A stretch of 64,000 nt of DNA from Trichomonas vaginalis G3 (taxonomy: Eukaryota > Parabasalia > Trichomonadida > Trichomonadidae). Of the stretch, positions 31,179 to 40,557 are shown piece by piece. The DNA lies in assembly GCF_026262505.1 (NCBI RefSeq), contig NC_067203.1, positions 26,145,411 through 26,209,410 of the forward strand, given 5' to 3'. The notes under the pieces were generated by a model that had not been told where the DNA came from, searched no databases, and saw only the letters and a program-made list of their open reading frames with translations. Position 1 is the stretch's first letter; each line of letters starts with the position of its first letter. The position numbers and the translations under genes are program-made.

Positions 31179-31394
31179 ATGGCTGCAGGTATATTTAAGA
31201 AACTGTGGGATAGAGTAAAAAGAGGAGCGAGTAAAGTTTGGGAAACATTGAAGAAGGGGTCAAATTGGATATTTAAGAATAAAGAAGCAATTAGTGACGT
31301 TGCTGAATCAATAACACCAAAAGCTGCCCCAATAAGAGAAGTTTTAAATAAAAGAGAAAAAGTTTATCAAAGACTACAACCGATACTAAGATAA
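31179..31394 (+). CDS. 71-residue amphipathic basic protein
   Basis: Intact frame. Residues 1-40 form a strongly amphipathic basic helix (GIFKKLWDRVKRGASKVW, then GSNWIFKNKE); the end is KVYQRLQPILR. It resembles the N-terminal half of the protein at 42168 (helix, then ...KEKAQPII). Membrane-active internal capsid proteins (adenovirus pVI type) look like this; the role is inference. Confidence 0.55.
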   Translation: MAAGIFKKLWDRVKRGASKVWETLKKGSNWIFKNKEAISDVAESITPKAAPIREVLNKREKVYQRLQPILR

Positions 31395-31406
31395 AAATAA
31401 TTTTAA

Positions 31407-31437
31407 GCCGCTAAGTGGCGAGATGATCCATAGGATC
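31407..31437. repeat. Double hairpin with changed second stem
   Basis: GCCGCTAAGTGGC (one G-T pair) then GATCC-ATA-GGATC and TCAT. The second stem differs from GGACTC/GAGTCC yet pairs fully. Confidence 0.75.
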
Positions 31438-31454
31438 TCATATTTATTTTTCCA

Positions 31455-31658
31455 CTATCTACCTCCTATTTTATTAAGTATTCCTTCAGCAATTCCACCA
31501 ACTGCGTTACCTGCTTGTGCTCCCATCGCCGGATTACCTGCTTTAGTACCTAATACTCCACCTATGATAGTTCCTGCCGTTTTCGCTACTGGTGCCAAAA
31601 AGTTTGCAACGGGTTTAATAATCTTTTTATAAACCCAACCCGTGTAATAAACAGAAAT
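31455..31658 (-). CDS. Gly/Ala-rich membrane-type protein (start unclear)
   Basis: An open minus-strand frame that ends at TAG 31455 and has no ATG near its beginning; the start may be shifted or lost. The sequence GWVYKKIIKPVANFLAPVA is followed by a long Gly/Ala stretch (GTIIGGVLGTKAG, then NAVGGIAEGIL) and ends NKIGGR. Glycine-zipper-like small proteins of this type are common in capsid-bearing viruses. The plus-strand frame at 31423-31632 is its shadow. Convergent with the 31179 gene, with a double hairpin between. Confidence 0.5.
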   Translation of the reverse strand: MSVYYTGWVYKKIIKPVANFLAPVAKTAGTIIGGVLGTKAGNPAMGAQAGNAVGGIAEGILNKIGGR

Positions 31659-31659
31659 T

Positions 31660-31966
31660 CATCAAAAGTGACAGCTCTCAATTTTTTGACATTTGTAAAT
31701 TCTAAATTGAATGAGAAAAATGAAATAATACTAAGCATAATACAATATTCTAGATTTAATTATAATTAGGAAAAGTTAGTTTTGAGAGTACTTTTCATAG
31801 GCATATAGAATGAAATCTTCTGAAAAATAATATCACATAAACTCATATTATTTTCTAATATATAACTATTTTATATAAAAATCAAATTCAATGATCTTAA
31901 AAGCGAATGATAAACCTCAAAATTTACGAATATAATGAGTGGGAATAGGCGTAAAGCAAAAATTGA

Positions 31967-31971
<5 letters not shown>
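31660..31971. other. AT-rich end of the compact element
   Basis: About 310 bases with no frame worth reporting and no repeat noticed. It leads into the A run of the right inverted repeat. Confidence 0.6.
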
Positions 31972-31997
<26 letters not shown>

Positions 31998-32041
31998 TAG
32001 TGGGGCCTCCAGGCACTTCGTGCCCTCTAGCCCTGAAGATG
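31972..32041 (-). repeat. Right terminal inverted repeat of the capsid-bearing element
   Basis: 24 A, then GGTAGTGGGGCCTCCAGGCA, the CACTTCGTG hairpin and CTCTAGCCCTGAAGATG. Reverse complement of 27163-27241. Confidence 0.85.
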
Positions 32042-32070
32042 TTTAGTATAATGAAGTTTTTTTTTTTCTT

Positions 32071-32106
32071 GGGATGGCCTTCCAGGCACTTCGTGCCCTC
32101 TAGCCC
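32071..32106. repeat. Solo copy of the terminal hairpin
   Basis: GGCCTTCCAGGCACTTCGTG then CCCTCTAGCCC, followed by a T-T-TAGTATA word shared with the ends at 32041 and 62440. Lies between the compact element and Maverick copy 2. Confidence 0.75.
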
Positions 32107-32118
32107 ATAAAAAGTTTA

Positions 32119-32334
32119 GTATATATTTGTCCGGACAAGTAAGGGTCTATCGTCGCTACAGGAAAAGTTACAGGCGTTCCAAGGAAGTATGCTTTGAGAA
32201 GCCTTTTCTCCATTTTAAAACAAGATAGGACGGTTATTTTACAAAACTAACAACACGTTGACCGAGTAGTTTTTTGTGCTGAACAAAAGTGTCATATAAA
32301 CATCTGTCAAAAACCGTTTTTTACTTCACTTAAA
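32119..32334 (+). promoter_or_regulatory. Conserved leader of family A with initiator-like TCACTT
   Basis: About 215 bases nearly identical to 60342-60557 (other strand). It starts with the palindrome TTGTCCGGACAA and ends TTCACTTAAAATG, a TCA initiator seven bases before the start codon. Long identity without a frame suggests a control region or element end. Confidence 0.5.
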
Positions 32335-34101
32335 ATGCCACGTAAGCTACGTAAGAATATACGTAAGAGGAAGAGAGCATTGAAACATCCAATAGTAAAA
32401 CTAACACCACAACAACAGTTGCAACAACAAATGATGAATGACCCCACTATGTTGCAACAAATGTCAAGCAACCATGCTTTTAAACGAGTTATTGGTGCAC
32501 AGAGTGGAGGTTTAAGAGCGGCACTTTTAGCGAAAATGGCAGGCTATGGTGGAGCTGCAGACGGAACAGCTTATAACCCTCAAAGTCAAATGAATTTGAG
32601 TTCACTCAAAAATCAAATAACAGATGTCAAAAAGTCAAACATAGACATACAGAAACAAATAAGTGAAAAACGAAAAGAAACTAGAATATGACAGACACAC
32701 AAAGAAACTCAATGAGTTAAACGTAGAGAAAAAGAAGAAAGAAGAACAACTGAAAGAACTAAGTACAGAGGAATATGCGAAAAAAGTGTCAGAAAAAGCA
32801 GCAGAAGTAGCAAAAATGGAACAAGATGTTATAAATTTGAAAAACCATACTACTCAATATAAAGTACTGAAAGATGAAGAAATAAAACAAAAAGCCCTGA
32901 AGACATATATGGATAGCGATGAGTATAAAAAAGAAGTTGAAGCAAATGTAAAGGCAGAAAAACTTTTACAGTTGCAAAACCAAACCGTACAGTATGAAAA
33001 CTTAGCACAAGAAAGTAAAAATAACGACGCAGCCATGCAAAAGGCAATGAAAAGTGCAGAATATAAAAAGCTAAAAATGACTGGTTAGATGCCCAAGCCA
33101 ACGCCAAAGCAGCCCAACTTATAGGGTCAATAAGGACAAAAATACAAGCGGATGAAGACAGTTCAAATGAAGCTTTAATGAATGCTGACTTTAAGAACGC
33201 CTTCGAAGCTCTTCATAGTAAGGTGAAACTAGTGAACGACTTCTCATCTGGAAAGAAACTGAAGTCTGAAGGTTTCGACAAAGAGTTAAGAGAAGTAGCA
33301 CAAAATATGACGAAAATAACAGATGCAGCAACGAGACAGGCAGTTCAAAGTGCCTATGACGCCGTTAGAGCAACTGTTGTGGAAAGTCAAGAAAAGAGTT
33401 ACAACAGACCAAAACAGACCTAGTAAATGCTTTCTTAAAAACGAAAAGTCAGGTAGGACATTATGCTGCAGATGGAACATATGTGCCAGCTGGTGGAACT
33501 TATATACCACCAGATGAGGTACAAGAAACTCAACAGGAAGAAGTTCAGATACAACCAGACATGGAAGAAATAGTTCAGCAACAACAGCTAGAAGAGCCTG
33601 AAGGAAACAAACAAGTCCCTCCTTTGGAAACTACAGAAATAAATGACGCAAGACTGAAACATTGGGCAAAAGCTTTCCCATTCACAAAAGATATTATTGG
33701 TAACATGGAAAGAAAACCAGAATGGCTACAAAAACATATATTTGGAAACGAGCATATTCCATATGGACAAGCTATATTTGAAGAGCTTGAACCGGAAACT
33801 CAGGAAAGAGTCATGCAAACAATAAGCGAAGACTCAAATACAAACTATGACAAAATCTTTCTAGGATATTGGTTACCTGAGATGGGCGACCAGAGCCCAA
33901 AGGCAAAAAGGACATGGGAAATTTACAACATACTAGGTGAACATGAGGCAAAGATGCAACAACTTGAAGCAGAGGGCAAGTTACCAAAAGCGACACCAAA
34001 GAAGAAGAGTAGAACAAAGTGAAAGTAGTGGCAATGAAGGAAAAAGAAGAGTTAAAAACTCAGTCAGGAAGAAAGTAAAGCTTGGTACGAAACAATTATG
34101 A
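32335..34101 (+). pseudogene. Large virion protein, family A copy 2 (internal deletions)
   Basis: Same gene as 57016-60341. Here the part from GGTYIPP jumps to DEVQETQQEEVQIQPD, and LETT jumps to EINDARLKHW, so about half of the coding length is missing; short matching words (AACTA at the second junction) suggest deletion by microhomology. Further frameshifts near 32670, 33080, 33390 and 34015. Confidence 0.8.
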
Positions 34102-34140
34102 CAAATAAATCCAACTATTCTATATTTTTACCCATATGAA

Positions 34141-35746
34141 ATGTACGCCGCTCAGAATATAACGCCAACAGTTTTGGATGCCATGAACGGAAATGTTTCC
34201 GAATGGTATAACGAATGCGACAATGCCATTAGAAGGTCAGAAATAGTTCCTGGAACTTACGAATATACAACTGCTGTTTCTTATGGAAACGTAGGTGAGT
34301 TTGGAGAAGGTTCTTCAACAACAGTAGATATTGCTTGCGACAGGTTTCATATTATTTCTATTGACAACTCATTCTTATACGTGGAACAAGACATTGAAAT
34401 AAAACCTTCTGCCAAGTTGTCTGACAAGAAAGGTTGCAATGGAATTTTCTATGTCGGATACCAATATGCTCCAGAAGTTTTCATGGGATATAAGATATAT
34501 TCTAACTCTGACTTAGTTCAAACAGTAACATGGGCAAACTATGAATGGTTCGCTTTGAGAAACTCAGTACAACCACAAGCTAGAGAACAAACAGACCAGT
34601 ATGCAAATATTGAGAAAATAAGAAACTTGACCCTAACGTTCCAGGAGTTTATGTTAACCTTTCTGGTTCAGATGGAACTGCTGCCACTAAAGTAAAACTG
34701 AAACTTAGAGTTCCTTTGTCATCTTTCCTCATCTTTAGGTTTTTAAGATACTTGCCAAACTGGGCAGGAAAAATTTCTATTGAACTTACTCCAAGCAAAA
34801 ATAACTTAGTCATTGCACCAACACAAGACCCATTCACTCTTACAGACGTAATGGGAACAAATAAAACGTCATTCGCCGACTTTTGCAAAGACAAGGTTGA
34901 CTTAGACTTTGGTTTCTCAAACTTCAACAATGAAGTAAACTATTATTTCAATGCTGCTGGAACTGCTTGGGACCCAGTTAAGTTCACATGCGAAAAATTT
35001 GAATGCAAGAGAATAGAAAGCAGACTTGCAGTCTATATGTTGGACCCAGATATTTCAAATGCTTTAGCTGCCAAATATATTGCAGTTCCACTTATGTTCC
35101 CTATACACCAAATATCTGTCAAAGACTTTGCAGGTGAAGTTGGAAACCAAAGTGCTGACCCAGGTGCAAGAACAGATATTGCTTTAACAACTGCAATGAA
35201 ACATGCAGATACTATGTTTGTACTGTTCAGACGAACTATAAATGACTATTCTTGTTTCTACAACCCCGGTATTAAATATCATATAAAATAGATGGCAAAT
35301 ATTATCCAAGAGAAGAATATTCTACAGTTGAGGATATGAGGTCATACAACTTGACATTAGATGCTATGAACTTTAACAACAACTTCACAACAACCATTAA
35401 CCCTGAAATGCAAAGTTCTATTATGCCATATGTGAAAGTATGGACTCATACAGGAGGTCAAAAAACTCAATATACAAATGGAGACCGTTCAAACTTTTGG
35501 CTTGGCATTCCATTTGCTGACTCAGAAGACTTTATGGGTAGTATTTCAACTGTTGGTACTGTACAAATACAATATACTGGTGACAGAGACGGTCCAGATG
35601 AACTGAGAGCAAAGAAGTTTACAAAACCAATAGCACTTTTCACGGAAGATGCTCTTTTGAAGATTCGTTCGATGAAACCTGCTGGGGCTCCTCAGATTGG
35701 CATAACGACAGCTTCCATCGAGCAGATTTTGGCAGCAGGTCAGTAA
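34141..35746 (+). pseudogene. Major capsid-like protein, family A copy 2
   Basis: Start ATG 34141 (MYAAQNITPTVLDAMNG). Frame breaks near 34615, 34690 and 35288; otherwise nearly full length, about 530 residues, ending IEQILAAGQ. The NPGIKYHI-IDGKYYP segment is near 35265-35310. See the copy at 55391-56983 for the domain description. The last 107 bases overlap the antisense gene ending at 35640. Confidence 0.75.
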
Positions 35747-36059
35747 GTTGTTCTTGAACTGACTTCTCTCCGTCAAATATTGACAGTACGCCAGTTTTGA
35801 CATAATATTGTAAGATAAACTTACCTTTAGAAATATCTGTAAGTTTTGTTGTTATATTTTTGTCTGCTTCAAGAACTTTCACCATTTCAGTTATACCAAC
35901 TTTCTTTGCTTTATGAAAATATTTAGGTTCAGCAAAGACTGCTATTCTATAACATTTTCCATTGTTTGTGTAAAGAACTATTCTGTCAATGTATTTGTAT
36001 TGTTTGTGTGTGTAAACTTTGTTTTGCTTCAATTCGAAGAGATACTCGAATACGTCCAT
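35640..36059 (-). CDS. Antisense small gene (MDVFEYLF type), family A copy 2
   Basis: Intact 139-residue frame on the strand opposite to its neighbours, the best preserved of three copies. It is Lys- and Tyr-rich, with strand-like segments (CYRIAVFAEPKYFHKAKKVG, then VLSIFDGEKSVQEQL) and a Ser/Glu-rich end. Family not recognised. Its 3' end overlaps the capsid gene's 3' end by 107 bases, and its start is 18 bases from the divergent MSFPK gene. Conservation of this arrangement in three copies supports a real gene. Confidence 0.65.
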   Translation of the reverse strand: MDVFEYLFELKQNKVYTHKQYKYIDRIVLYTNNGKCYRIAVFAEPKYFHKAKKVGITEMVKVLEADKNITTKLTDISKGKFILQYYVKTGVLSIFDGEKSVQEQLTDLLPKSARWKLSLCQSEEPQQVSSNESSKEHLP

Positions 36060-36077
36060 CTTTTTATTCTAAGTAAA

Positions 36078-36656
36078 ATGTCATTTCCGAAATATAGAAG
36101 CGTAAGTGTTTCAAAAGGTTTAATGGCGGTGGCAGATGTGAAGTTAAATTCACCAACTCAAACAAACAGTCAAAGTATTGTTGTCAATGTCAAAGACAGA
36201 GATGTTGAAGTGGGGAAACCATACGAGGACGAAGATGGTATAACAATTGTTCCTGTAAAAGAACCAACATATCCTGAAGTTAACAGAGACTTAAGTTCTG
36301 TTGCAGATATTCGAAACGACTACCAACAACTGAAAGACAAACTTCAAACTCAGGAGAAGATTTGTCAAGCTTTAAGTATAATGTTAAACTTGGTCGAACA
36401 CAACCCTGTAAAAGTGAACTCATATGTCATTGCACCTCATGAAGTTTTGAAAGAACTATTGAAACTTTTGACAGAGGCAGACGATATAAACATCAAAGAA
36501 ATAGAACCCGACATTAGTTGCTGTGGTGTTTCATATAATGTCATTGACAAGATATACGTTATGAAAGGAGGTGAAACGTTGAACTTAAAGTATAGTTTCC
36601 CAGACGTCATAAAAATATTTGACGACCACAACATTTCATTAAAATTTATTTGCTAA
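36078..36656 (+). CDS. MSFPK protein, family A copy 2
   Basis: Intact 192-residue protein from ATG 36078 (upstream in-frame codons back to 35913 lie in the antisense gene). The N-terminus is basic; an acidic loop (KPYEDEDGITIVPVKE) precedes a helical middle (SSVADIRNDYQQLKDKLQ) and a C-terminal part with ISCCGVSYNV and strands ending DDHNISLKFIC. Not recognised. It lies between capsid and penton genes, so a virion or assembly role is likely by position only. Copy 3 is also intact and nearly identical. Confidence 0.7.
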   Translation: MSFPKYRSVSVSKGLMAVADVKLNSPTQTNSQSIVVNVKDRDVEVGKPYEDEDGITIVPVKEPTYPEVNRDLSSVADIRNDYQQLKDKLQTQEKICQALSIMLNLVEHNPVKVNSYVIAPHEVLKELLKLLTEADDINIKEIEPDISCCGVSYNVIDKIYVMKGGETLNLKYSFPDVIKIFDDHNISLKFIC

Positions 36657-36662
36657 GTAAAA

Positions 36663-36893
36663 ATGTCAAAACTTCTTGAAAGATGTTTGAAGAAAAATAA
36701 TATAGACTTTATTTCATGTAAAGGACTTTACACACTTTTGAACGATATGAAAGACCCTGTTTTGTTTGTTCGTGTAGACAAAGGAAAGTTCTATGTCTTT
36801 ACAAAATATTTGAACTTCTTAGACAGAGAACTTCAAGAAACGCCATGTGAAAGTTTAGATGAAGTTCTTCTCCACTTTCAGAAAAACTTTTAA
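36663..36893 (+). CDS. MSKLL protein, family A copy 2
   Basis: Intact 76-residue frame, identical in sequence to the copy at 54243-54473. Mixed alpha/beta composition (KKNNIDFISCKGLYTLL, then PVLFVRVDKGKFYVFTKYL). Function unknown. Missing from copy 1, where the flanking genes abut. Confidence 0.7.
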   Translation: MSKLLERCLKKNNIDFISCKGLYTLLNDMKDPVLFVRVDKGKFYVFTKYLNFLDRELQETPCESLDEVLLHFQKNF

Positions 36894-36903
36894 ATATATA
36901 TAA

Positions 36904-37703
36904 ATGGCAGAAGACATAATGGTTTATACTATATACGACTAAAAACCCTGAGTCATATAATTCTATAACAACAAACTTACAAAGTCCTCAAGGACGGTAT
37001 TGTAAACTAACTTTAAACACAATGACGACTAAAGCCTTTTTGCTCTTTTGACACCAGAAGACTTTATTGTTGTGAATGGTAAAAAATACTCCTTTGAAGA
37101 TACTTATTCAGATATACCACCAACAGGTTTGTTGACTTATTTAATACTTTAAGGACGGGTGTAACATGTGCTGCAACTAGAGCAGGTTTCATTATGTTTG
37201 GATGTCCGACTGAGTTTTACTATAAACGATATGAGCTATAATACAAAACTTATTTCTGGTTTTTACTACCAACAGTTTCCTATAACAGGAAAAGGTGTCA
37301 TACAAGGAATGTCTATTCCATTGACATTAAGCACACCAATCTTATATATTGTTTCAAACTTAGGTTCAAAGTGTTATTCGAATGTCGACAGAAACTATTA
37401 TGACCAAAAGATACTTATGCGTATAAACAATACTTTCTCTGCTGGTTTGCCTATTGTTCATTCGAATGCAGAATTTTCAACCTTAGTGAACTCAAACACA
37501 TTGGCAAGTATAACGTTGACATTAGTTGACGCAAACTTTGTTCCTGTAAAACTTTTATGTCCTATGTATTTGTCAATGACGGCAGAAAGTTTCGAATTGG
37601 AAGATGCAACTGGTGAAAGTATTGTATTACAAGAAAAACTTCAAAAACAAAAATAGCTCAAGAACAACAAATGCAACAAATGCAACAACAAAGTCAAGAA
37701 TAA
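36904..37703 (+). pseudogene. Penton-like minor capsid protein, family A copy 2
   Basis: Full-length copy of the gene described at 53442-54232, with small insertions and deletions near 36935, 37040, 37130 and 37220. The longest open part (to 37656) begins at about 37218; the Gln-rich end (EQQMQQMQQQSQE) follows a shift near 37650. Confidence 0.7.
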
Positions 37704-37731
37704 AAAAAATATTTTTTTTTATTTTAATAAA

Positions 37732-38972
37732 ATGTACAGAATAGATGTTTCAGATTTTTATGACTTCCAAGCATTCAGAAATATGTGTCCATTTAGAGAC
37801 TATAACAAAGCAGTCGAGAATTTGAAACGTTTAGTCATTTATGTCGACTCTGCCCAGAATGTTATGTTATGAAAGAATGGGATGTAGTCTTTAACAAACC
37901 TAAAGCGACAATAGTTTCAGAACAAGAATGTAGACAGAAACTTAAGAAAATAAAAGTTGTACAAGTTGGCATGAAGATGTTAGATGCTTGGGATATCTTA
38001 TTGTCAAAACTGGAAGATTTTTCAGTTCGTGGTATAAAGTTCTATACACCTTCTCCAAACTTCTATTCTATCTTCACTGGATATAAATACGAACAAGTAG
38101 AATGGAAAGAAAATATTATAGAAGCTTGGTTAGACCATGTCAAAGAAATTATATGCAATGGAAACGAAAAGGTTTATGAGTATATCTTATGTTGGTTTGC
38201 AAACATCTTACAACATCCAAGTGCTAAAAAATGAAACTGCTCTCATTATAATTGGAAACAAGGAACTGGTAAGAACACATTCTTTACAGATATTTTGTGC
38301 AAACTGTTAGAGGGCTATTCGAACCCGAATATGACAAACTTAGAAAACATCTGTGGCAAGTTTAACTCTTCTATTGAGAATATGAAACTTTATAGTTTGC
38401 AATGAACTTCAAAGTATAGATACAACAAAAGTTTTAAACTCAGATGCTTTGAAGAGTCTTATAACAGACAAAGTTGGAGTTGTTGAAAGAAAGTATAAAG
38501 ACCAAAGAGTTTGTGAAAATGTTGCAAACTTCATTATGGTTTCAAACAATGCTGTTCCGATGAAGTTAGAAAGTTCTGACAGAAGATATGTAGTTGTCAG
38601 AACGTCAGATTCTCATATGCAAGATACAGAATATTTTGACGACTTAGCAGAAACTTTGACATCTGACTTTTACAACCACTTGTTCTCATATTTTATGACA
38701 TTAGATATTTCTAAGTTCAATCCAGACAAATTCCACATACCGAAGAGAGACAAACATTGTTAGAAGCAAACAAGAGTGTATATGAACTGTTCATAGATGA
38801 AACTGACTTTGAGTGTTTAGATGAAAGGTCATTGTACGATTCGTATAAACAATATTGTCAAGAATATGGTTATATGACAGCTTCTAAACGAACATTCTTG
38901 GCAAATGTCAAAAGTCTTTTAGACGTACAGAATGGTGTATATACAAGAAAAATTTTTCTGAGTAAATTTTAA
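37732..38972 (+). pseudogene. SF3 (D5-like) helicase, family A copy 2
   Basis: Same gene as 52176-53413, start ATG 37732. Breaks near 37853, 38232, 38262 and 38390 interrupt the N-terminal half and the Walker A region; the SF3 motif C (FIMVSNNAVP) and the following SSDRRY are in an open stretch at 38449-38763. Confidence 0.8.
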
Positions 38973-39002
38973 AAAAAAAATATTTTTTATCCGATAGAAA
39001 AG

Positions 39003-39419
39003 ATGACAAAATTCATCTCAGTAAACAAGTACATGTCAGGACTTAAAGAAGAACTAGACCATTCACGTATTTGAATGTTTACTTCTACCATTTTGAAAAG
39101 TCTTCATTCAGCAAAGTTTGGAACATCGAACCAGTTAAGTTTGCTATTGTGACTAAAAATGGTGCGAAATTTGAAGACTTAGACATAGAAGGTTTGTTAA
39201 GTCAAAGAAAGTTTTGACAGAAGGTTCTCAAACCTTAAAGAAGGCAAAGCATACAAACTTGTTATACCTTATGAACCAAAGAAGACAGACGACTATGAAT
39301 ATTATGAGTCTAAAGTTGTAGAAGTTCAAGGTAAATTGGGTAAAAAGATTTTAGAGTCTAAGCCAGTGTTTACTCCTAAAGAGGAAGAGAACATTGACAT
39401 TGACCCAGAAATGTTCTAA
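39003..39419 (+). pseudogene. Small binding-protein-like gene, family A copy 2
   Basis: About 140 residues from ATG 39003, with shifts near 39072 and 39210. It has a strand-rich middle (VKFAIVTKNGAKFEDL), a KEGKAYKLVIPYEPKK turn, and the acidic end EENIDIDPEMF. Distant relative of 7924-8394. A single-strand DNA-binding role is a guess from size, acidic tail and its place after the helicase. Confidence 0.55.
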
Positions 39420-39435
39420 AAATAAAATTTTATTT

Positions 39436-39882
39436 TTACATGTCAAATTTCTTTTTCTCTGGAACTGGTTCAGGTTCTTTCTTCTCTTCTTCTACTTTCT
39501 TTTTTTCTTTTCTCTCTTCTTTTTCTGGTGGAGTTATGTCAAATTTCTCAGAACCATATTTATGTAAAAGTTCTTTGTCCTTTAATAGCTCATCTATTCT
39601 GTTTTCTATTTCATCTTCAAGAACAGCGCATGTGTCTTCTTTGCATTCTAAAAGTTTTGTTGACTTCATCTCTCCAAGAGGCGTCATCTCTGTCAACAAG
39701 TCTGTCATTGACAAATTTTAAGACTGCTCTGCTTAATGTTTTATGGTTCTTGTCATATTCCAGAAACAGAACTTTAGAACAAATTCACCTTTCTTGTTTA
39801 CACTATGTAAGATTTTATGGTCGACAGATGTTTTGCTGTCGAAAAGCTTGTCTCGAATATAGATAGCGAAATCGCTAGACAT
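39436..39882 (-). pseudogene. Antisense charged protein (MSSDF type), family A copy 2
   Basis: Copy of 51235-51705 with breaks between 39650 and 39790. The C-terminal Lys/Glu tail (KKKVEEEKKEPEPVPEKKK) is shorter than in copy 3. Lies between the convergent small binding-like gene and the divergent ATPase. Confidence 0.65.
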
Positions 39883-39918
39883 TTTCTAAAAGATAAAAAT
39901 TTTAATTTTTCTAAAAAT

Positions 39919-40260
39919 ATGTTAGAAAAAAAGTTTGCTGACATTGACAAGAAATTTGAGAATGTTTTAAATAAGAACAAGAGAAAGTTAGAAAATGCTC
40001 AGATAAAGCCTATACATGAAAGTTCTTATTTGCTCAGAATGGTATAACAGGTCTAATTGCACCACCTGGGTCGGGTAAGACTTTCACTTATCTTAAAATG
40101 GCTGCACAACAACAAGAACTAGATGAGAAGAACCCATTCTATGAGTTAGTTGTTATTTGTTCGACTTCTGGTCAATTTGACCAAACCGTCAATTCGTTCA
40201 AAGATATTATAAGAAGTCTAAGTTAGTATGTATAAAGGATACTGAGTTGTTAGATTCTAA
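39919..40260 (+). pseudogene. A32/FtsK-like packaging ATPase, family A copy 2 (truncated)
   Basis: Start ATG 39919. The first 110 codons match copy 3, including the Walker A GLIAPPGSGKTF, with shifts near 40017 and 40208. At about 40260 the match ends in a few unrelated bases and continues in inverted orientation. Confidence 0.75.
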
Positions 40261-40284
40261 ATTAGAAGCAGAAACATCTATGAG

Positions 40285-40457
40285 GGTATGTCTTCCAATC
40301 GTAAAGATTGCAATTTCTTCGAAATGGATTCTATCTCTTTCTGTTGTTTCTGAAGTGTTTCTTCTCTAATATTCTCTTGCATCCTCATTGGGGTCTTTAA
40401 ATTAGAATTTATATACTCATTTATAGCATTATACTTCAAAACTCTCTTGGTACTTCT
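40285..40457 (-). repeat. Inverted ATPase fragment next to the gap
   Basis: This stretch matches 50666-50850 on the same written strand, so relative to the preceding ATPase piece (39919-40260) it is inverted. The ATPase thus runs forward, stops, and comes back in reverse up to the N run. Either a real inverted duplication or a join error. Confidence 0.8.
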
Positions 40458-40557
40458 NNNNNNNNNNNNNNNNNNNNNNNNNNNNNNNNNNNNNNNNNNN
40501 NNNNNNNNNNNNNNNNNNNNNNNNNNNNNNNNNNNNNNNNNNNNNNNNNNNNNNNNN
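40458..40557. other. Assembly gap (100 N)
   Basis: Exactly 100 N, the usual placeholder for a gap of unknown length. Confidence 0.99.

Larger units (their letters stand above)
27163..32041. mobile_element. Compact capsid-bearing element bounded by hairpin/poly-T inverted repeats
   Basis: A 4.9 kb segment between two inverted copies of a hairpin plus poly-T (poly-A on the other side) end. It is more AT-rich than the flanking Maverick copies and holds its own gene set: a repeat-domain protein, a basic virion-type protein, three small proteins, a capsid-like protein and two amphipathic or Gly/Ala-rich small proteins. I found no polymerase, integrase or ATPase in it, so it would depend on others for replication and integration. 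No target-site duplication is evident. Whether the two ends really define one mobile unit is inference. Confidence 0.65.
32119..40260 (+). mobile_element. Maverick family A, copy 2
   Basis: Matches copy 3 (minus strand, 60557 to about 50690) from a TTTGTCCGGACAAGTAAGGG leader through virion protein, capsid, small genes, penton, helicase, small binding-like protein, antisense charged protein and the front of the ATPase. It then flips into an inverted ATPase fragment and a gap. It has two internal deletions in the virion gene and many indels. Confidence 0.85.
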
